From an uncultured Lachnotalea sp. (lineage in GTDB: Bacteria; Bacillota; Clostridia; Lachnospirales; Lachnospiraceae): a stretch of DNA of 64,000 nucleotides. Below, piece after piece: positions 24,420 through 33,089 of the stretch (the first letter of the stretch is position 1; each line of letters starts with the position of its first letter). The notes under the pieces were generated by a model. It did no database searches and had not been told where the DNA came from. It was given only the letters and a program-made list of their open reading frames with translations. The DNA lies in the NCBI GenBank assembly GCA_947066815.1, contig CAMSZT010000003.1:1-64000 (forward strand), given 5' to 3'. Position numbers and translations under genes: made by a program.

Positions 24420-25634
24420 TTACCACGATTCGTTCCCGCTGTCAAACTCATATACCAGACCTGCCAGCCAGATCCGGTCGCCGTTTTCTAATTTCCGTTC
24501 TTCATTCGGCCTCATGGGTTCCCCGTTCAGGGCAGTCCCGTTCGTGGAATTTAAATCTGTGATCCACACATCGCTTCCTCGCCGTTCCAGTTTCAGATGG
24601 ATGCGGCTGATCCCCTGGAACTCCGGACAATAGTCCATCCCCGGCTGAGTCCCGATATAAAAAGGAAAATGCAGCAACAAGATCCGCTTCTTTTTTTCCT
24701 GCTCCACCAAGCATGGGATCCCGCCCCGGTCCTCTGTCGTATAAAGGATCTCTGTTGGATGATCCGTTCCCGCCGCCGCATTTTTTGTTTCCTCCTCCTC
24801 TCTGCCAGCCGGCCTTTGGACTCCTTGGTCCGCGGCCTCTTCTCTCCGTCCTAGGATTCCGGCCGGCTCCAGATCATCCCACATTTCTTCCTCGGTCCCC
24901 TTTCCAAAAAGCTTTGCCAAAACTTCTTTTTTTCCGGTGAAAAGATTCCTTTTCAGCCTGCTCTTTTTCCCGTTATGTTCCTCCGGATTCCCTGTCTGCC
25001 GTCCTCCTCCGTACAGTTCTTCCGGCCTTCCCTCCGCTACCCGGTCCGGAAACGGTTCCGCCCTTTCCGTTCCCGGCCGCTGAAAGCGGAGGCATCCAAG
25101 CAGTTCCTCCGCCTCCGGTTCTCCCTGTGCCAGAAGCCGGTAAAGCCGAAACAAAAGCTCTGTAAGCTCCCTGTCCTCCTCATCGGCCTTTTCAAACAGA
25201 TAAAGGGCCAGCTCCCGCAAATGTTCTCTGCAGCTTCCCTCCTGTTCCTCACAGAAAAAGAAGAGAAAGCCCTGCCTGTCCGAACAGACATATCCCTGCC
25301 TGTCTGCATATACATAAAGAAGCTCCGGCTTTAACACCAGCTTATCCCGGTCCAGCAAAAAGGATTCCATCCTCTGGAAGATCCCCGCCAGCTCTTCGAT
25401 CAACCCTTCTGCCTCCTTTCTGGTAAAGGGCCGGACCTCCAGCATCTGTCTCAGCGGCTTTGCACCGGTGATGTCATACCCGTAGTATCTCTGGTTGTCT
25501 TCCCATTCCGTATAAAAATCGGCCAGGCCCGGGATCTGGTTTCTCCGTATCATTTCCGTCTGGGTCCCCGCCTCCTTTTTTCCGGGAAACAGGATGTAAT
25601 TATGTCCCCGATCTCTTTTATACGTCACTTCCAC
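24420..25634 (-). CDS. DUF6382-like and FHA-domain protein of the Tad locus
   Basis: A 404-residue cytoplasmic protein. The N-terminal half (residues 1-175, from MEVTYKRDRGHNYILFPG) fits the DUF6382 region that precedes FHA domains in Firmicutes Tad loci. A charged linker follows. The C-terminal FHA domain (about 315-400) has the phosphothreonine-binding marks GISRIHLKLERR and DLNSTNGTALNGE. It should recognise a Thr-phosphorylated partner; no Ser/Thr kinase is encoded nearby. Its start overlaps the preceding TadE-like gene by 10 bp. Confidence 0.88.
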   Translation of the reverse strand: MEVTYKRDRGHNYILFPGKKEAGTQTEMIRRNQIPGLADFYTEWEDNQRYYGYDITGAKPLRQMLEVRPFTRKEAEGLIEELAGIFQRMESFLLDRDKLVLKPELLYVYADRQGYVCSDRQGFLFFFCEEQEGSCREHLRELALYLFEKADEEDRELTELLFRLYRLLAQGEPEAEELLGCLRFQRPGTERAEPFPDRVAEGRPEELYGGGRQTGNPEEHNGKKSRLKRNLFTGKKEVLAKLFGKGTEEEMWDDLEPAGILGRREEAADQGVQRPAGREEEETKNAAAGTDHPTEILYTTEDRGGIPCLVEQEKKKRILLLHFPFYIGTQPGMDYCPEFQGISRIHLKLERRGSDVWITDLNSTNGTALNGEPMRPNEERKLENGDRIWLAGLVYEFDSGNESW

Positions 25635-26047
25635 TTTTCGTACACTCCTTCCAAAAACCCCCTCCGGCGGACTTCCTCTTCTCCATATACCCGCCTCACA
25701 TTCTCGGATTCCTCCACACGAGGCGCTTCAAGACGGAACAGGCTCCTGACGAAAGAGGGCATAAACCGTTCCTCTCCCTGACATGTGACTGTGACCTCCT
25801 TCCCCCTCCAAGCGGTCAGTTCTCCCGCTTCCGTCACCAGGAGCGCCGCAGAAAAATCCCGGCTCCCTTCCTCTCTTGTCTGAAAGCCCTCCCACACCGC
25901 CGCTTCATGGACCCAGGCGCAGGCAGCAACCCGGTCATGCAGAAACAGGGCGCAGGAAATCAGAAACAGTACCAGTCCAAAACCGATCGGGATGAAAACG
26001 GCCGCCTCCACCGTATAACTTCCCCTGAGGCATTTTCTTTTCTTCAT
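25625..26047 (-). CDS. TadE-like pseudopilin
   Basis: A 140-residue protein with a prepilin-type N-terminus: basic KKRKCLRG followed by SYTVEAAVFIPIGFGLVLFL. This places a cleavage site before a hydrophobic helix with Glu at position 5, as in TadE/TadF minor pilins. The rest is a soluble domain expected outside the membrane. The ATG at 26047 has gaaaggag upstream. A longer frame to 26374 would cross the palindromic repeats and is rejected. Processing by one of the two prepilin peptidases in this locus is likely. Confidence 0.82.
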   Translation of the reverse strand: MKKRKCLRGSYTVEAAVFIPIGFGLVLFLISCALFLHDRVAACAWVHEAAVWEGFQTREEGSRDFSAALLVTEAGELTAWRGKEVTVTCQGEERFMPSFVRSLFRLEAPRVEESENVRRVYGEEEVRRRGFLEGVYEKWK

Positions 26048-26075
26048 GTCTGCTCCTTTCGAATGCTTTCTCTCA

Positions 26076-26150
26076 GGTAATTGCGAAACGTGGAATTGTC
26101 GAGTGGGTTTCGCAATTGCCCGACTTTCTCTGCCGGGTAACCGCGAAACC
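26076..26150. repeat. REP-like repeat: one short copy plus a half copy
   Basis: ggtaattgcgaaac (26076-26089) and gtttcgcaattgcc (26107-26120) form a stem around a shortened 17-bp core. A second partial end, gggtaaccgcgaaacc, follows at 26135-26150, 3 bp from the stop of the prepilin peptidase gene. The pair fills the gap between two Tad genes. Confidence 0.75.
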
Positions 26151-26153
26151 CGG

Positions 26154-26573
26154 TCAGGATACGGCCAGACCGCACAGGCAGGCTGCCAGCAGAAAAGGGG
26201 CAAAGGGCAGTTCCTGTTCCCGCTTTTTCCGAACGACGGCCCAGAAGAACGCCGCCGGAAACAGAAGGAGCAGTCCTCCCTCCAGAAGAAAGAGGCTTTC
26301 CGCCCATCCTGCCAGGGCTCCGGCTGCCATGAGCATCCATCCGTCCCCCGTTCCGAGTTGTTTCGGCGCCGCAAGGGCGATCAGGAAAAAGAGCGCTCCC
26401 GGAAACGGATTCCAGAACAGAGCGGGCCCCGTCCCATGCTCCAGAAGCTCCAGGGCCGTTCCTACCAAGACTCCTGCCAACAGAAACCAGAAGGGCAGCC
26501 GCCGGAAGCGAAAATCCATCCCGCTGCACACCGCCAAAAATATCACCAGACAACCTGTCCGCAATCCTGTCAT
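26154..26573 (-). CDS. Small A24 prepilin peptidase (TadV/CpaA-like), first copy
   Basis: A 139-residue membrane peptidase of the A24 family without the N-terminal methylase domain, as usual for TadV. The two catalytic aspartates are Asp20 in CSGMDFRFRRLP and Asp77 in the GTGDGWML (GxGD) motif. About four to five hydrophobic segments are present. It cleaves leader peptides of Flp pilin and TadE/F at the cytoplasmic face. A second, longer A24 peptidase is encoded at the start of the same locus. Confidence 0.85.
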   Translation of the reverse strand: MTGLRTGCLVIFLAVCSGMDFRFRRLPFWFLLAGVLVGTALELLEHGTGPALFWNPFPGALFFLIALAAPKQLGTGDGWMLMAAGALAGWAESLFLLEGGLLLLFPAAFFWAVVRKKREQELPFAPFLLAACLCGLAVS

Positions 26574-26589
26574 CGTTTCCTCCTCAGCT

Positions 26590-27504
26590 TCAGCCGCACT
26601 TTTTGCAGGGCGGCCTTCCTCCCGTCTCCTCCACAGATATCTTCATGACCCACCTGCTTAAGCTGCTGCAGTTCCGGCTGCCGTGATACCGGTCTCCGTG
26701 GTCTGTGATATAAACGGTCTGCCGGCTGTCAAAGCCTTTCAGGCATCGTTCGCAGGGACGGTATCTGCTCCCGTCGCTGCTGCGCAGGCCGGACAGGCTG
26801 TCAAAAGACACCGAATGTACGGAAGGCCGCAGATAGGTGCAGTCCCGGTTCCTGTGATAGACGGTACCGTTCTGTGTGACATAAACATAGCCCTGTTCCT
26901 TCTCTTCCCCCTGCATCCCCTGTTCCCGGATACATTCCTGCCCCGTCCAGAGCCTGCGCCTGCAGCGCCGGACATAAGTTCCCTTTGCCGTCCCGAAAAG
27001 GTTTACTACCGGACCCGCCTCAAATACGGCCGTCGCATCCAGAAATCCGCTTTCGGCTCCTCCATTTTGTATCAGGCGGACACCTCCGGCTCCCAGTAAG
27101 ATTCCCTTTTCCTCTCCCGAAAGTTCCTGTCTCACGGATCTTTGCAGCAGGAGGAATCCCGGAGGATTGTCCGGCCGTCGGGCCGCAGCCTCACGGACCG
27201 TCCGCTCCATCGCAAACTGCAGTTCCACCTGAAATTCCGTCAGATAAAAAAAGTAAAACAAAAGATTGACTGCCAGCAGGAAAAAACTCATCAGAACGGC
27301 CGCCTCCACCGTCATGCTGCCTCTGGCCCCTTTGGGGGAGGCGGAGACAGATACCCTCTTCCCCGCGATCGTCCGAAAAGGAAAGGAAAAATGATATGTC
27401 GATCTTGAGCCTGTTTTTTTCTGCGCCTGGAGAGGTTTTTTTACTGTTTTTTCCGTTCGATCCGTGGAAAAGGGCACCTGTCTCCACCTCCCTTCTGTGT
27501 TCAT
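26590..27504 (-). CDS. TadE-like pseudopilin with two C-terminal Cys/His modules
   Basis: A 304-residue protein. After a basic leader (residues 1-62), GSMTVEAAVLMSFFLLAVNL gives a prepilin-like cleavage site and helix. The C-terminal part holds two copies of one module: VYVTQNGTVYHRNRDCTYLR ending PCERC, and VYITDHGDRYHGSRNCSSLS ending PCKKC. Each has one His, one Cys and a CxxC pair, so each probably binds a metal or forms disulfides outside the cell. The start overlaps the preceding stop (ATGA). The leader is longer than usual, and a later start is possible. Confidence 0.8.
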   Translation of the reverse strand: MNTEGRWRQVPFSTDRTEKTVKKPLQAQKKTGSRSTYHFSFPFRTIAGKRVSVSASPKGARGSMTVEAAVLMSFFLLAVNLLFYFFYLTEFQVELQFAMERTVREAAARRPDNPPGFLLLQRSVRQELSGEEKGILLGAGGVRLIQNGGAESGFLDATAVFEAGPVVNLFGTAKGTYVRRCRRRLWTGQECIREQGMQGEEKEQGYVYVTQNGTVYHRNRDCTYLRPSVHSVSFDSLSGLRSSDGSRYRPCERCLKGFDSRQTVYITDHGDRYHGSRNCSSLSRWVMKISVEETGGRPPCKKCG

Positions 27505-29399
27505 TCCTCCGCCTGCGGCAGGTCATAATAGCCATAGGCGGCCGTCTTGCAAAACCGGTATCCCGTATCCCCGGAAAAAGGCAGACGGAAAAATACCGGT
27601 TCCGCCTGAAGCTTAAATTCTACCAATGCATAAGAAATGCAGTTTTCCATAAAAAACCCGGCGTCCTCTTTCCTCAGGTTCTCCTCGATCAGATCCATCA
27701 TGCGGAAGCATTGTTCCTCCACGTTTCCCATGAGCAGAAGGATACAGAGATAGCCTTTATAATCCCACATCCCCTTCTCCTCCCCTGCTTCGATCTCACA
27801 GGATGCCGCGTCTGCCGCCCCCTTCAGGGAAAGCTTCCAGTCCCTGCCGGTCTTGATCAGAGGCACCTGCCCTCCTTTATAAAGGATCCGCACGTCGCTG
27901 ACTGCCTCCGCGAAAGCCCAGGCCCCCAAAAGGATCCCTTTCATAAGCTTCACCAGAGGATAGATCCCGGTAAATCCCACCAGAACAGCCGCCATAGCCT
28001 CCGCCTCTGCCTGCTTCCCCGTATCGGTGAGCAGATACAAAAAATTCATTCCGCTCCGCACTGCCAGAAGCCCTTCTGCCGTCTTTTTAAGATTTTCCCG
28101 ATCACTTTTCGACCCGTGGAGGATGTATTCCACCTCATAGGCCAGGGCAGTATCTTCCTTTTCCTCCCCGAACCGGCCGAAATGACCGGCCGCGTAGAGG
28201 ACCTCGGCGCCTTTTTCCAGAGCGCCCGCCTTCCTGCCTTCTCCCTCCGTCTCCTTCACGGCTCTTGACAGGCCTGCCCCTTCCGGAAGCTCCCTGTCGG
28301 AAACCGACTCCGCATCCTCCAAGACAAGTCCCAGGATTCCGTTTTCCTTCCAGGACTTTACCGTCTCCAGAAGTTCGCTTTTCTTTCCCGCGCCGTCATG
28401 CTTTTTCTCAAAAGTTTTAAGCGTCTCCGAGCCTTTTTCTATGATCTCTTTCAGTTCCTCACTGGCAGCGCCGTCGTCCCAGGCGGCTGTCCTGCCAAGC
28501 TCCCCGGCACAGGCCTCCAAAATCTCCTTTGTGCTTTCTGCCGCCAGCCTCCTGCTTCCGTCTTCCCGGGTATATTCTGTCAGATTTTTGAATTCTGCCT
28601 CCATCTGCCCGTAGGAGAGCCGGCTGACATGCTCCTTTTGCTCCAGAAGCCTGGCTTCCTCCTTCTCCAGGCTGTTTCCCAGCCTCTCTGTCCCTGCAAG
28701 GATCTCTCCGTAGCTTTCCTCTGTCTTCCTGAGCGTCTCTGCCGCGCAGGTTTTTGCCTCGTTCAGAAGTTCCCGCCCCGTCTCCTCCGTCAAGTTCCCC
28801 GCGCGGAGGGCTTTGTCAAGTCCTTCCCAGGTTTTCCGGAGCCGGTATCCCTGTTCCTCCATGGTAAGGTAATGCTCCTCCATGGCAGAAACCTCTTTCT
28901 CATATTCTGACAGGCTCCCGATGTAATCGGAGACGGTCTTCGCCTCCTCCACAAGCTCCGCCTGCCCGAGGAGAGTCCCGGCAAGTTCCGTCGCGCCATG
29001 TGCCTTCATATCCTCCAAGATCGCCTGTAAAAATGCCTCGCCGTCCCTGTCCGGTGCCGTCACCAGCTCCAGCGGGATCACCGCCTCTGTCCGGAACCCA
29101 TACAAATCCGTTCCCCCTGCTCCGTTTCCCGGATCCTCATAGCAGGAGAGAGTCTCCTCCGCCGCCGGCACAAAACCTGCCCCGTCCGCCATGAACAGCA
29201 GATGATACCGCTTCCACAAGGGCTTGTAATATCCGGCAAACACCGATTCCAGAGCCGATTCCCCCGCCTGTGCCGTCAGATAGGAGAGGGCCGCATGGCG
29301 GGCCGATTCCAGGCTTGTGCAGATCACTGCAAGGATCGTCGTGAGCAGCAGGGCAAAAAAGACACTGATACTCCCCCGGCAGTCCGCCCTCCCGGTCAA
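27501..29399 (-). CDS. TadG-like (DUF5702-type) membrane-anchored protein
   Basis: A 632-residue protein with an N-terminal GSISVFFALLLTTILAVICT membrane anchor (about residues 9-28), followed by a large, Glu/Lys-rich, coiled-coil-prone extracellular region. Similar proteins occupy this position in Firmicutes Tad loci (DUF5702). They are thought to be minor structural components. The start is a TTG at 29399 whose last bases overlap the flp stop (TTGA), implying translational coupling, since no ATG lies nearby. The C-terminus overlaps the next gene by 4 bp. Confidence 0.78.
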   Translation of the reverse strand: MTGRADCRGSISVFFALLLTTILAVICTSLESARHAALSYLTAQAGESALESVFAGYYKPLWKRYHLLFMADGAGFVPAAEETLSCYEDPGNGAGGTDLYGFRTEAVIPLELVTAPDRDGEAFLQAILEDMKAHGATELAGTLLGQAELVEEAKTVSDYIGSLSEYEKEVSAMEEHYLTMEEQGYRLRKTWEGLDKALRAGNLTEETGRELLNEAKTCAAETLRKTEESYGEILAGTERLGNSLEKEEARLLEQKEHVSRLSYGQMEAEFKNLTEYTREDGSRRLAAESTKEILEACAGELGRTAAWDDGAASEELKEIIEKGSETLKTFEKKHDGAGKKSELLETVKSWKENGILGLVLEDAESVSDRELPEGAGLSRAVKETEGEGRKAGALEKGAEVLYAAGHFGRFGEEKEDTALAYEVEYILHGSKSDRENLKKTAEGLLAVRSGMNFLYLLTDTGKQAEAEAMAAVLVGFTGIYPLVKLMKGILLGAWAFAEAVSDVRILYKGGQVPLIKTGRDWKLSLKGAADAASCEIEAGEEKGMWDYKGYLCILLLMGNVEEQCFRMMDLIEENLRKEDAGFFMENCISYALVEFKLQAEPVFFRLPFSGDTGYRFCKTAAYGYYDLPQAEE

Positions 29400-29596
29400 T
29401 AGATCCCGGATGCCGCGCTGTTGATCTGGGCAAAGATCCCCTTCACCAGGGCGGTCAGCTGTTTTTTAAAGATCAGGACCAGCGAGATCAGCACTACCAG
29501 GATCAGGATGATCTCCACCACGCCCACTGCCGTCTCTTCCTGCCAGAAGTCCGGCGTCTCCTCCTCATATACCATTCCGAATCTCTCTGTCATCAT
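29396..29596 (-). CDS. Flp-like pilin subunit
   Basis: A 66-residue protein with one hydrophobic segment, EETAVGVVEIILILVVLISL (about residues 15-34), preceded by an acidic leader with Gln-Glu-Glu-Thr. It matches Flp1-type pilins of Gram-positive Tad systems, where a Glu lies at the start of the helix (here in VVEIILIL). It should be the major fibre subunit after cleavage by the A24 peptidase. ATG 29596 is chosen because aaaggaag lies 5 bases upstream; the frame extends 14 codons further without a site. Confidence 0.8.
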   Translation of the reverse strand: MMTERFGMVYEEETPDFWQEETAVGVVEIILILVVLISLVLIFKKQLTALVKGIFAQINSAASGIY

Positions 29597-29645
29597 TTTC
29601 TCTTCCTTTCTCGGTCCTTCCGTATCCGATTCCGACAATCCCCGG

Positions 29646-30998
29646 TCAAAAGGACAAAAATGCAGGCACCATGATCACCGTCAACACCATAAACAGCATC
29701 AGGAACATCGGAAGCATCAGCCTTGTCTCTGCCTCCTCGCCCAAACGCCTGGCCAGGTTCTTCCGTTCTTCGAAGGCGAGCTCCGCCTCCTCCTTCAGCC
29801 GGACCGCAAGCCCTGTCGTCCCCTGACGCAGGTTCTGCTCCAAAAGCGCCCCGAACTTCATATAGGTATGGAGGCCGCACCGCCTGCCGAATTCCCCGTA
29901 AGCCAGACTCTCGTACATGCCGTTTTTCATCTGATTCCAGGTAAGCTCCATCTCCTCATAGGCATATCTGGGCTTCTGGCCCGACTTTTTCTGTTCTCCA
30001 TATTCCGTCACCATCCTTTCCCATACATTTCTGGCCGCCAGCCCGGCCTGTAAAAGCACCGTAAATTTGGATACCAGCTCCGGATAATCCATCAGCATTT
30101 CCCGCTCCCGCTCTCTCAGCTTTTCCTTCTCCTGCTGCCCGCCCCGGGCCGCGAGCAGGATACAGATAAGGGGTACGAGCCAGAAGATCCAGACGCCGGC
30201 TCCGCCCTCCTCCCTCAAAAACCAGGTGAGCCGTTCCCCCTCCCAGGTTTCCGGAAGTTCCACGGTTTTTTCCTGTTCTAGCTTTTCCTGCTCCAGGCCG
30301 GCCTCCACGGCTTCCAGAAGCTTTTCTTCCTCCGTCTGTGCCGCCGGGTAAACCGTCAGCCAGATCTCATACCGGCGCTCATATCCGCCGCAGCTCAGGA
30401 AAAGCTCGTAGCTGCCCGTCTCCCCCTCCGGGGAAATCTCCCCCGGCCCCTTCACAAGCTCTCCCCAGTCATTGAAGAGCTCCCTCGATCTCGAGGTCCA
30501 TTCTGCCCGGACGGTCCCGTCAAGGACCTTCTCCGGAAGCTCCAGATCCCGTTCCACATGACCGGCGCTCTCATTTTCTCCCAGCATGCTCCGACAGATT
30601 TCTTCATAGGCCTCCTCCAGCCGTTTTTCCGCCTCCTCCCCGGTGAGTGCCTGTTCCGGGATCTTCACTTCAACCGGGAGCCGGGTGCCGTCCTCCTTCT
30701 CTGCCTCCAGCTCATACACGGCCTCCCTCCTGCCGTAATCCGGCCGCTCCAGGACAGATACCGGTCCTGCCTTCTCCCCGGTCCATAAAACCGCCCCGCA
30801 CAGGAAGCTTCCCGCCAGAAAGACCGCACCAAGCCTTGAGACCCTCTGTCCGTCCAGCCTCCGCAGGATCTCCTCCGGTTTTCCGGCCGGGTACAGCTTA
30901 CGGATCCGGCGGATGCGCTTCGCCGGTACCGGAGGCTTTCCGCAGAGCCTCCTGAGGCTCCGGTATCTGTCCACCGCCCACATTCCTGCCTTTCCCAT
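29646..30998 (-). CDS. TadC-like type II secretion F domain protein with large inserted domain
   Basis: A 450-residue inner-membrane platform protein. The C-terminal T2SSF domain (about 290-450) has MLMDYPELVSKFTVLLQAGL, LEQNLRQGTTGLAVRLKEE and two terminal helices (MLPMFLMLFMVLTVIMVPAF). Unlike typical TadC (about 300 residues), residues 65-255 form a soluble extracellular-looking domain between two membrane helices, rich in Glu and with strand-like YELFLSCGGYERRYEIWLTV. It would pair with TadB at 31151. The insert is characteristic of clostridial versions as far as I can tell. Confidence 0.85.
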   Translation of the reverse strand: MGKAGMWAVDRYRSLRRLCGKPPVPAKRIRRIRKLYPAGKPEEILRRLDGQRVSRLGAVFLAGSFLCGAVLWTGEKAGPVSVLERPDYGRREAVYELEAEKEDGTRLPVEVKIPEQALTGEEAEKRLEEAYEEICRSMLGENESAGHVERDLELPEKVLDGTVRAEWTSRSRELFNDWGELVKGPGEISPEGETGSYELFLSCGGYERRYEIWLTVYPAAQTEEEKLLEAVEAGLEQEKLEQEKTVELPETWEGERLTWFLREEGGAGVWIFWLVPLICILLAARGGQQEKEKLREREREMLMDYPELVSKFTVLLQAGLAARNVWERMVTEYGEQKKSGQKPRYAYEEMELTWNQMKNGMYESLAYGEFGRRCGLHTYMKFGALLEQNLRQGTTGLAVRLKEEAELAFEERKNLARRLGEEAETRLMLPMFLMLFMVLTVIMVPAFLSF

Positions 30999-31032
30999 CG
31001 ACTCCTCCTTTCTTAATTTCCTCCTGTCTAAA

Positions 31033-31080
31033 GGCGATTTCGCAACTCAAAAACTTATTGAATATTCTGGCAATATTTCC
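31033..31080. repeat. REP-like repeat, partial copy
   Basis: ggcgatttcgcaactcaaaa followed by acttattgaatattctggc aligns, on the minus strand, with the right two thirds of the copies at 3128 and 9095. The outer left end is missing. It lies in the 152-bp gap between the tadB and tadC genes. Confidence 0.6.
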
Positions 31081-31150
31081 GGGAAAAGCCCTCTGCGCAG
31101 TGGAGGCAAGACCAGAGAAGACAGGAGGGACGAGCCTTTTCTCCCCTGTC

Positions 31151-31924
31151 TCATACCCGGATATCCGAGATCCGCTCCGCCAGCCACAGCGCCGCCAGAT
31201 AGACCGCCAGACAGCCTGTCATGATCCCCCGTCCCAAAAGGGTTCCGTACAGCACCGAGAAAAACCCCGGCGACGTTAGATCCATATAAATCAGCAGCAA
31301 AGGCGGGACCGCCCTCATGATCTTCTGCTCATACTGCTTTCCCCGCAGCATGGTATCGATCTCCTCCTTTACCTCCAGCCGGCCGGCAATGGTCTGCACC
31401 GTGTCCAGGATCACCTTCCCCAACTCTCCCCCCGTCCGTCTCGCCGCCGAAAACACCTCCGAAAAGGTCCGGATATCCGGAAGCCTGCAGCGGTCCGCCA
31501 GCTCCTTTACCGCCTGCTCCAGCGGCACGTTCATGTTGATCCGGGCCGTCACCCGTCGAAACTCACAGGTGATCCTCTCCTCCGGTCCATAGAGGAAGGC
31601 AAGCTCCCTGGCCGCGTCCTGAAAGGCATTTTCCGCGGAATGACCCGCCCGCAGGGAAGCCGCCAGGGCAAGCAGGCCGTCCTTGAACTGGCCGCCCAGC
31701 CTCTGTTCCCTTCGGTAATGCTCCTTCTGTCTTATGAGCCGCGCCAGATAAACAGCCAGCGGCTGCAAAAGCACAAATGCCGGGATACTCCGATAAAATA
31801 CATAGGCAAACATGCCGGCCGCCCCTTCTGCCTTGATCCAGGAAAAAAGGAACTCTCCCTCACGGAAAAACTGCCCTCTGTCCCTCTTTCTTTTCCAACG
31901 CCCCCGTCTCCCGGTTTCTTTCAT
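31151..31924 (-). CDS. tadB: TadB-like type II secretion F domain protein
   Basis: A 257-residue integral membrane protein of the T2SSF family, partner of TadC and of the TadA ATPase. The core has LGGQFKDGLLALAASLRAGH, the conserved acidic helix PLEQAVKELADRCRLPDIRT, FSEVFSAARRTGGELGKVIL and two C-terminal helices. The start is placed at 31924, where ggag lies 5 bases upstream. This overlaps the tadA ATPase gene by 65 bp; a start at 31963 has no ribosome binding site. Confidence 0.88.
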   Translation of the reverse strand: MKETGRRGRWKRKRDRGQFFREGEFLFSWIKAEGAAGMFAYVFYRSIPAFVLLQPLAVYLARLIRQKEHYRREQRLGGQFKDGLLALAASLRAGHSAENAFQDAARELAFLYGPEERITCEFRRVTARINMNVPLEQAVKELADRCRLPDIRTFSEVFSAARRTGGELGKVILDTVQTIAGRLEVKEEIDTMLRGKQYEQKIMRAVPPLLLIYMDLTSPGFFSVLYGTLLGRGIMTGCLAVYLAALWLAERISDIRV

Positions 31925-33089
31925 AGCGGCTCCGGAGCCGGTATTCCTCTCTGCTCCTGTCATAACCCTGCACCTCCAAGACTGTCTCCACTTTCCGGCT
32001 TCCGTCCCGGCCCCTGTTCAGATGTATCATGATGTCGATGGCCGACGCGATCTGCTCCCGGATCGCCGTCAGGGGAAGATCCCCGCCCATCATCGCCATG
32101 GTCTCCAGCCTAGCCATCATATCCTTTGCCGACCGGGCATGGCCGGTAGACATGGAACCGTCGTGACCCGTATTCATGGCCTGGAGCATGTCCAGGCAGG
32201 CGCCGTCCCTCACCTCGCCGACAATGATCCGGTCCGGCCGCATCCGGAGGGCCGTTTTGATCAGATCCCGGATCGTGATCTCACGCTCCCCTTCCCCGGC
32301 GGAACGTCTTGCCTCCAGACGGACCAGGTTGTCCTGATCCCGGAGCTTAAGCTCTGCAGAATCTTCGATGGTAATGATCCGCTCCCCGGAGGGGATCCAT
32401 GCGGATAGGGCGTTTAAAAAGGTAGTCTTTCCGCTTCCCGTCCCCCCGGACACAAAAATATTTTTCCGGTTCCGGACACTCCCTTTCAGAAACTCTGCCG
32501 CCTCCGCCGTCAGCATTCCGGTTTTCATCAGCTGCTCCAGAGAAAAACCTCTCCTCCCGAATTTCCGGATCGTCACGGCCGGACCGTCGATGGCCGCCGC
32601 CCGGAGTACCACGTTGACCCTGGAGCCGTCCTCCAGCCTGGCATCCACAATCGGATTGGCCTCATTGACGGTCCGGTTGACCCTAGAAACGATCTGCTGG
32701 ATCACATCCTCCAGCTTCTCCCTGGAGGAAAACCGTTTCCCGCTTTCAAAGATCTTCCCGTTCCTCTCAATAAAGATCTGCTCCGGCCCGTTGATCATGA
32801 TCTCCGTCACGGTCTCATCCTCCAGAAGCTCCTGGATCACGTCCAGGCGCCTCAGGCTGTTGAACAGTGCCGTCCGCAGGGGGATCCTCCGCTCCAGGGG
32901 GATCGGCTCTCTCCTGTTTTCCGTTACGATCTCCTCATCGATCAAATCCCGAAGTGCATCGTCGGAAACCGTTCCCTCCGATTCCAGGCGGGCGAGAAGC
33001 CGCCTTCTCATCTCCTCCTCCCGTTCCTCCTGCTTAAGATCAAGACCCCTCTTTCGCTCTTTTCCTCCGCCGTATCCTTCCGCCCTCAT
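31860..33089 (-). CDS. cpaF: Tad pilus assembly ATPase (TadA/CpaF)
   Basis: A 409-residue secretion ATPase that powers Flp pilus assembly. The N-terminal domain has ELLEDETVTEIMINGPEQIF. The ATPase core has the Walker A motif SGGTGSGKTTFLNAL (about residues 214-228), the Asp box ERIITIEDSAELKL, Walker B RPDRIIVGEVRDGACLDMLQ and the His box NTGHDGSMSTGHA. The ATG at 33089 overlaps the preceding stop (ATGA), typical coupling within this locus. The symbol cpaF is used to avoid confusion with the tRNA deaminase tadA at 13461. Confidence 0.95.
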   Translation of the reverse strand: MRAEGYGGGKERKRGLDLKQEEREEEMRRRLLARLESEGTVSDDALRDLIDEEIVTENRREPIPLERRIPLRTALFNSLRRLDVIQELLEDETVTEIMINGPEQIFIERNGKIFESGKRFSSREKLEDVIQQIVSRVNRTVNEANPIVDARLEDGSRVNVVLRAAAIDGPAVTIRKFGRRGFSLEQLMKTGMLTAEAAEFLKGSVRNRKNIFVSGGTGSGKTTFLNALSAWIPSGERIITIEDSAELKLRDQDNLVRLEARRSAGEGEREITIRDLIKTALRMRPDRIIVGEVRDGACLDMLQAMNTGHDGSMSTGHARSAKDMMARLETMAMMGGDLPLTAIREQIASAIDIMIHLNRGRDGSRKVETVLEVQGYDRSREEYRLRSRYERNRETGALEKKEGQRAVFP

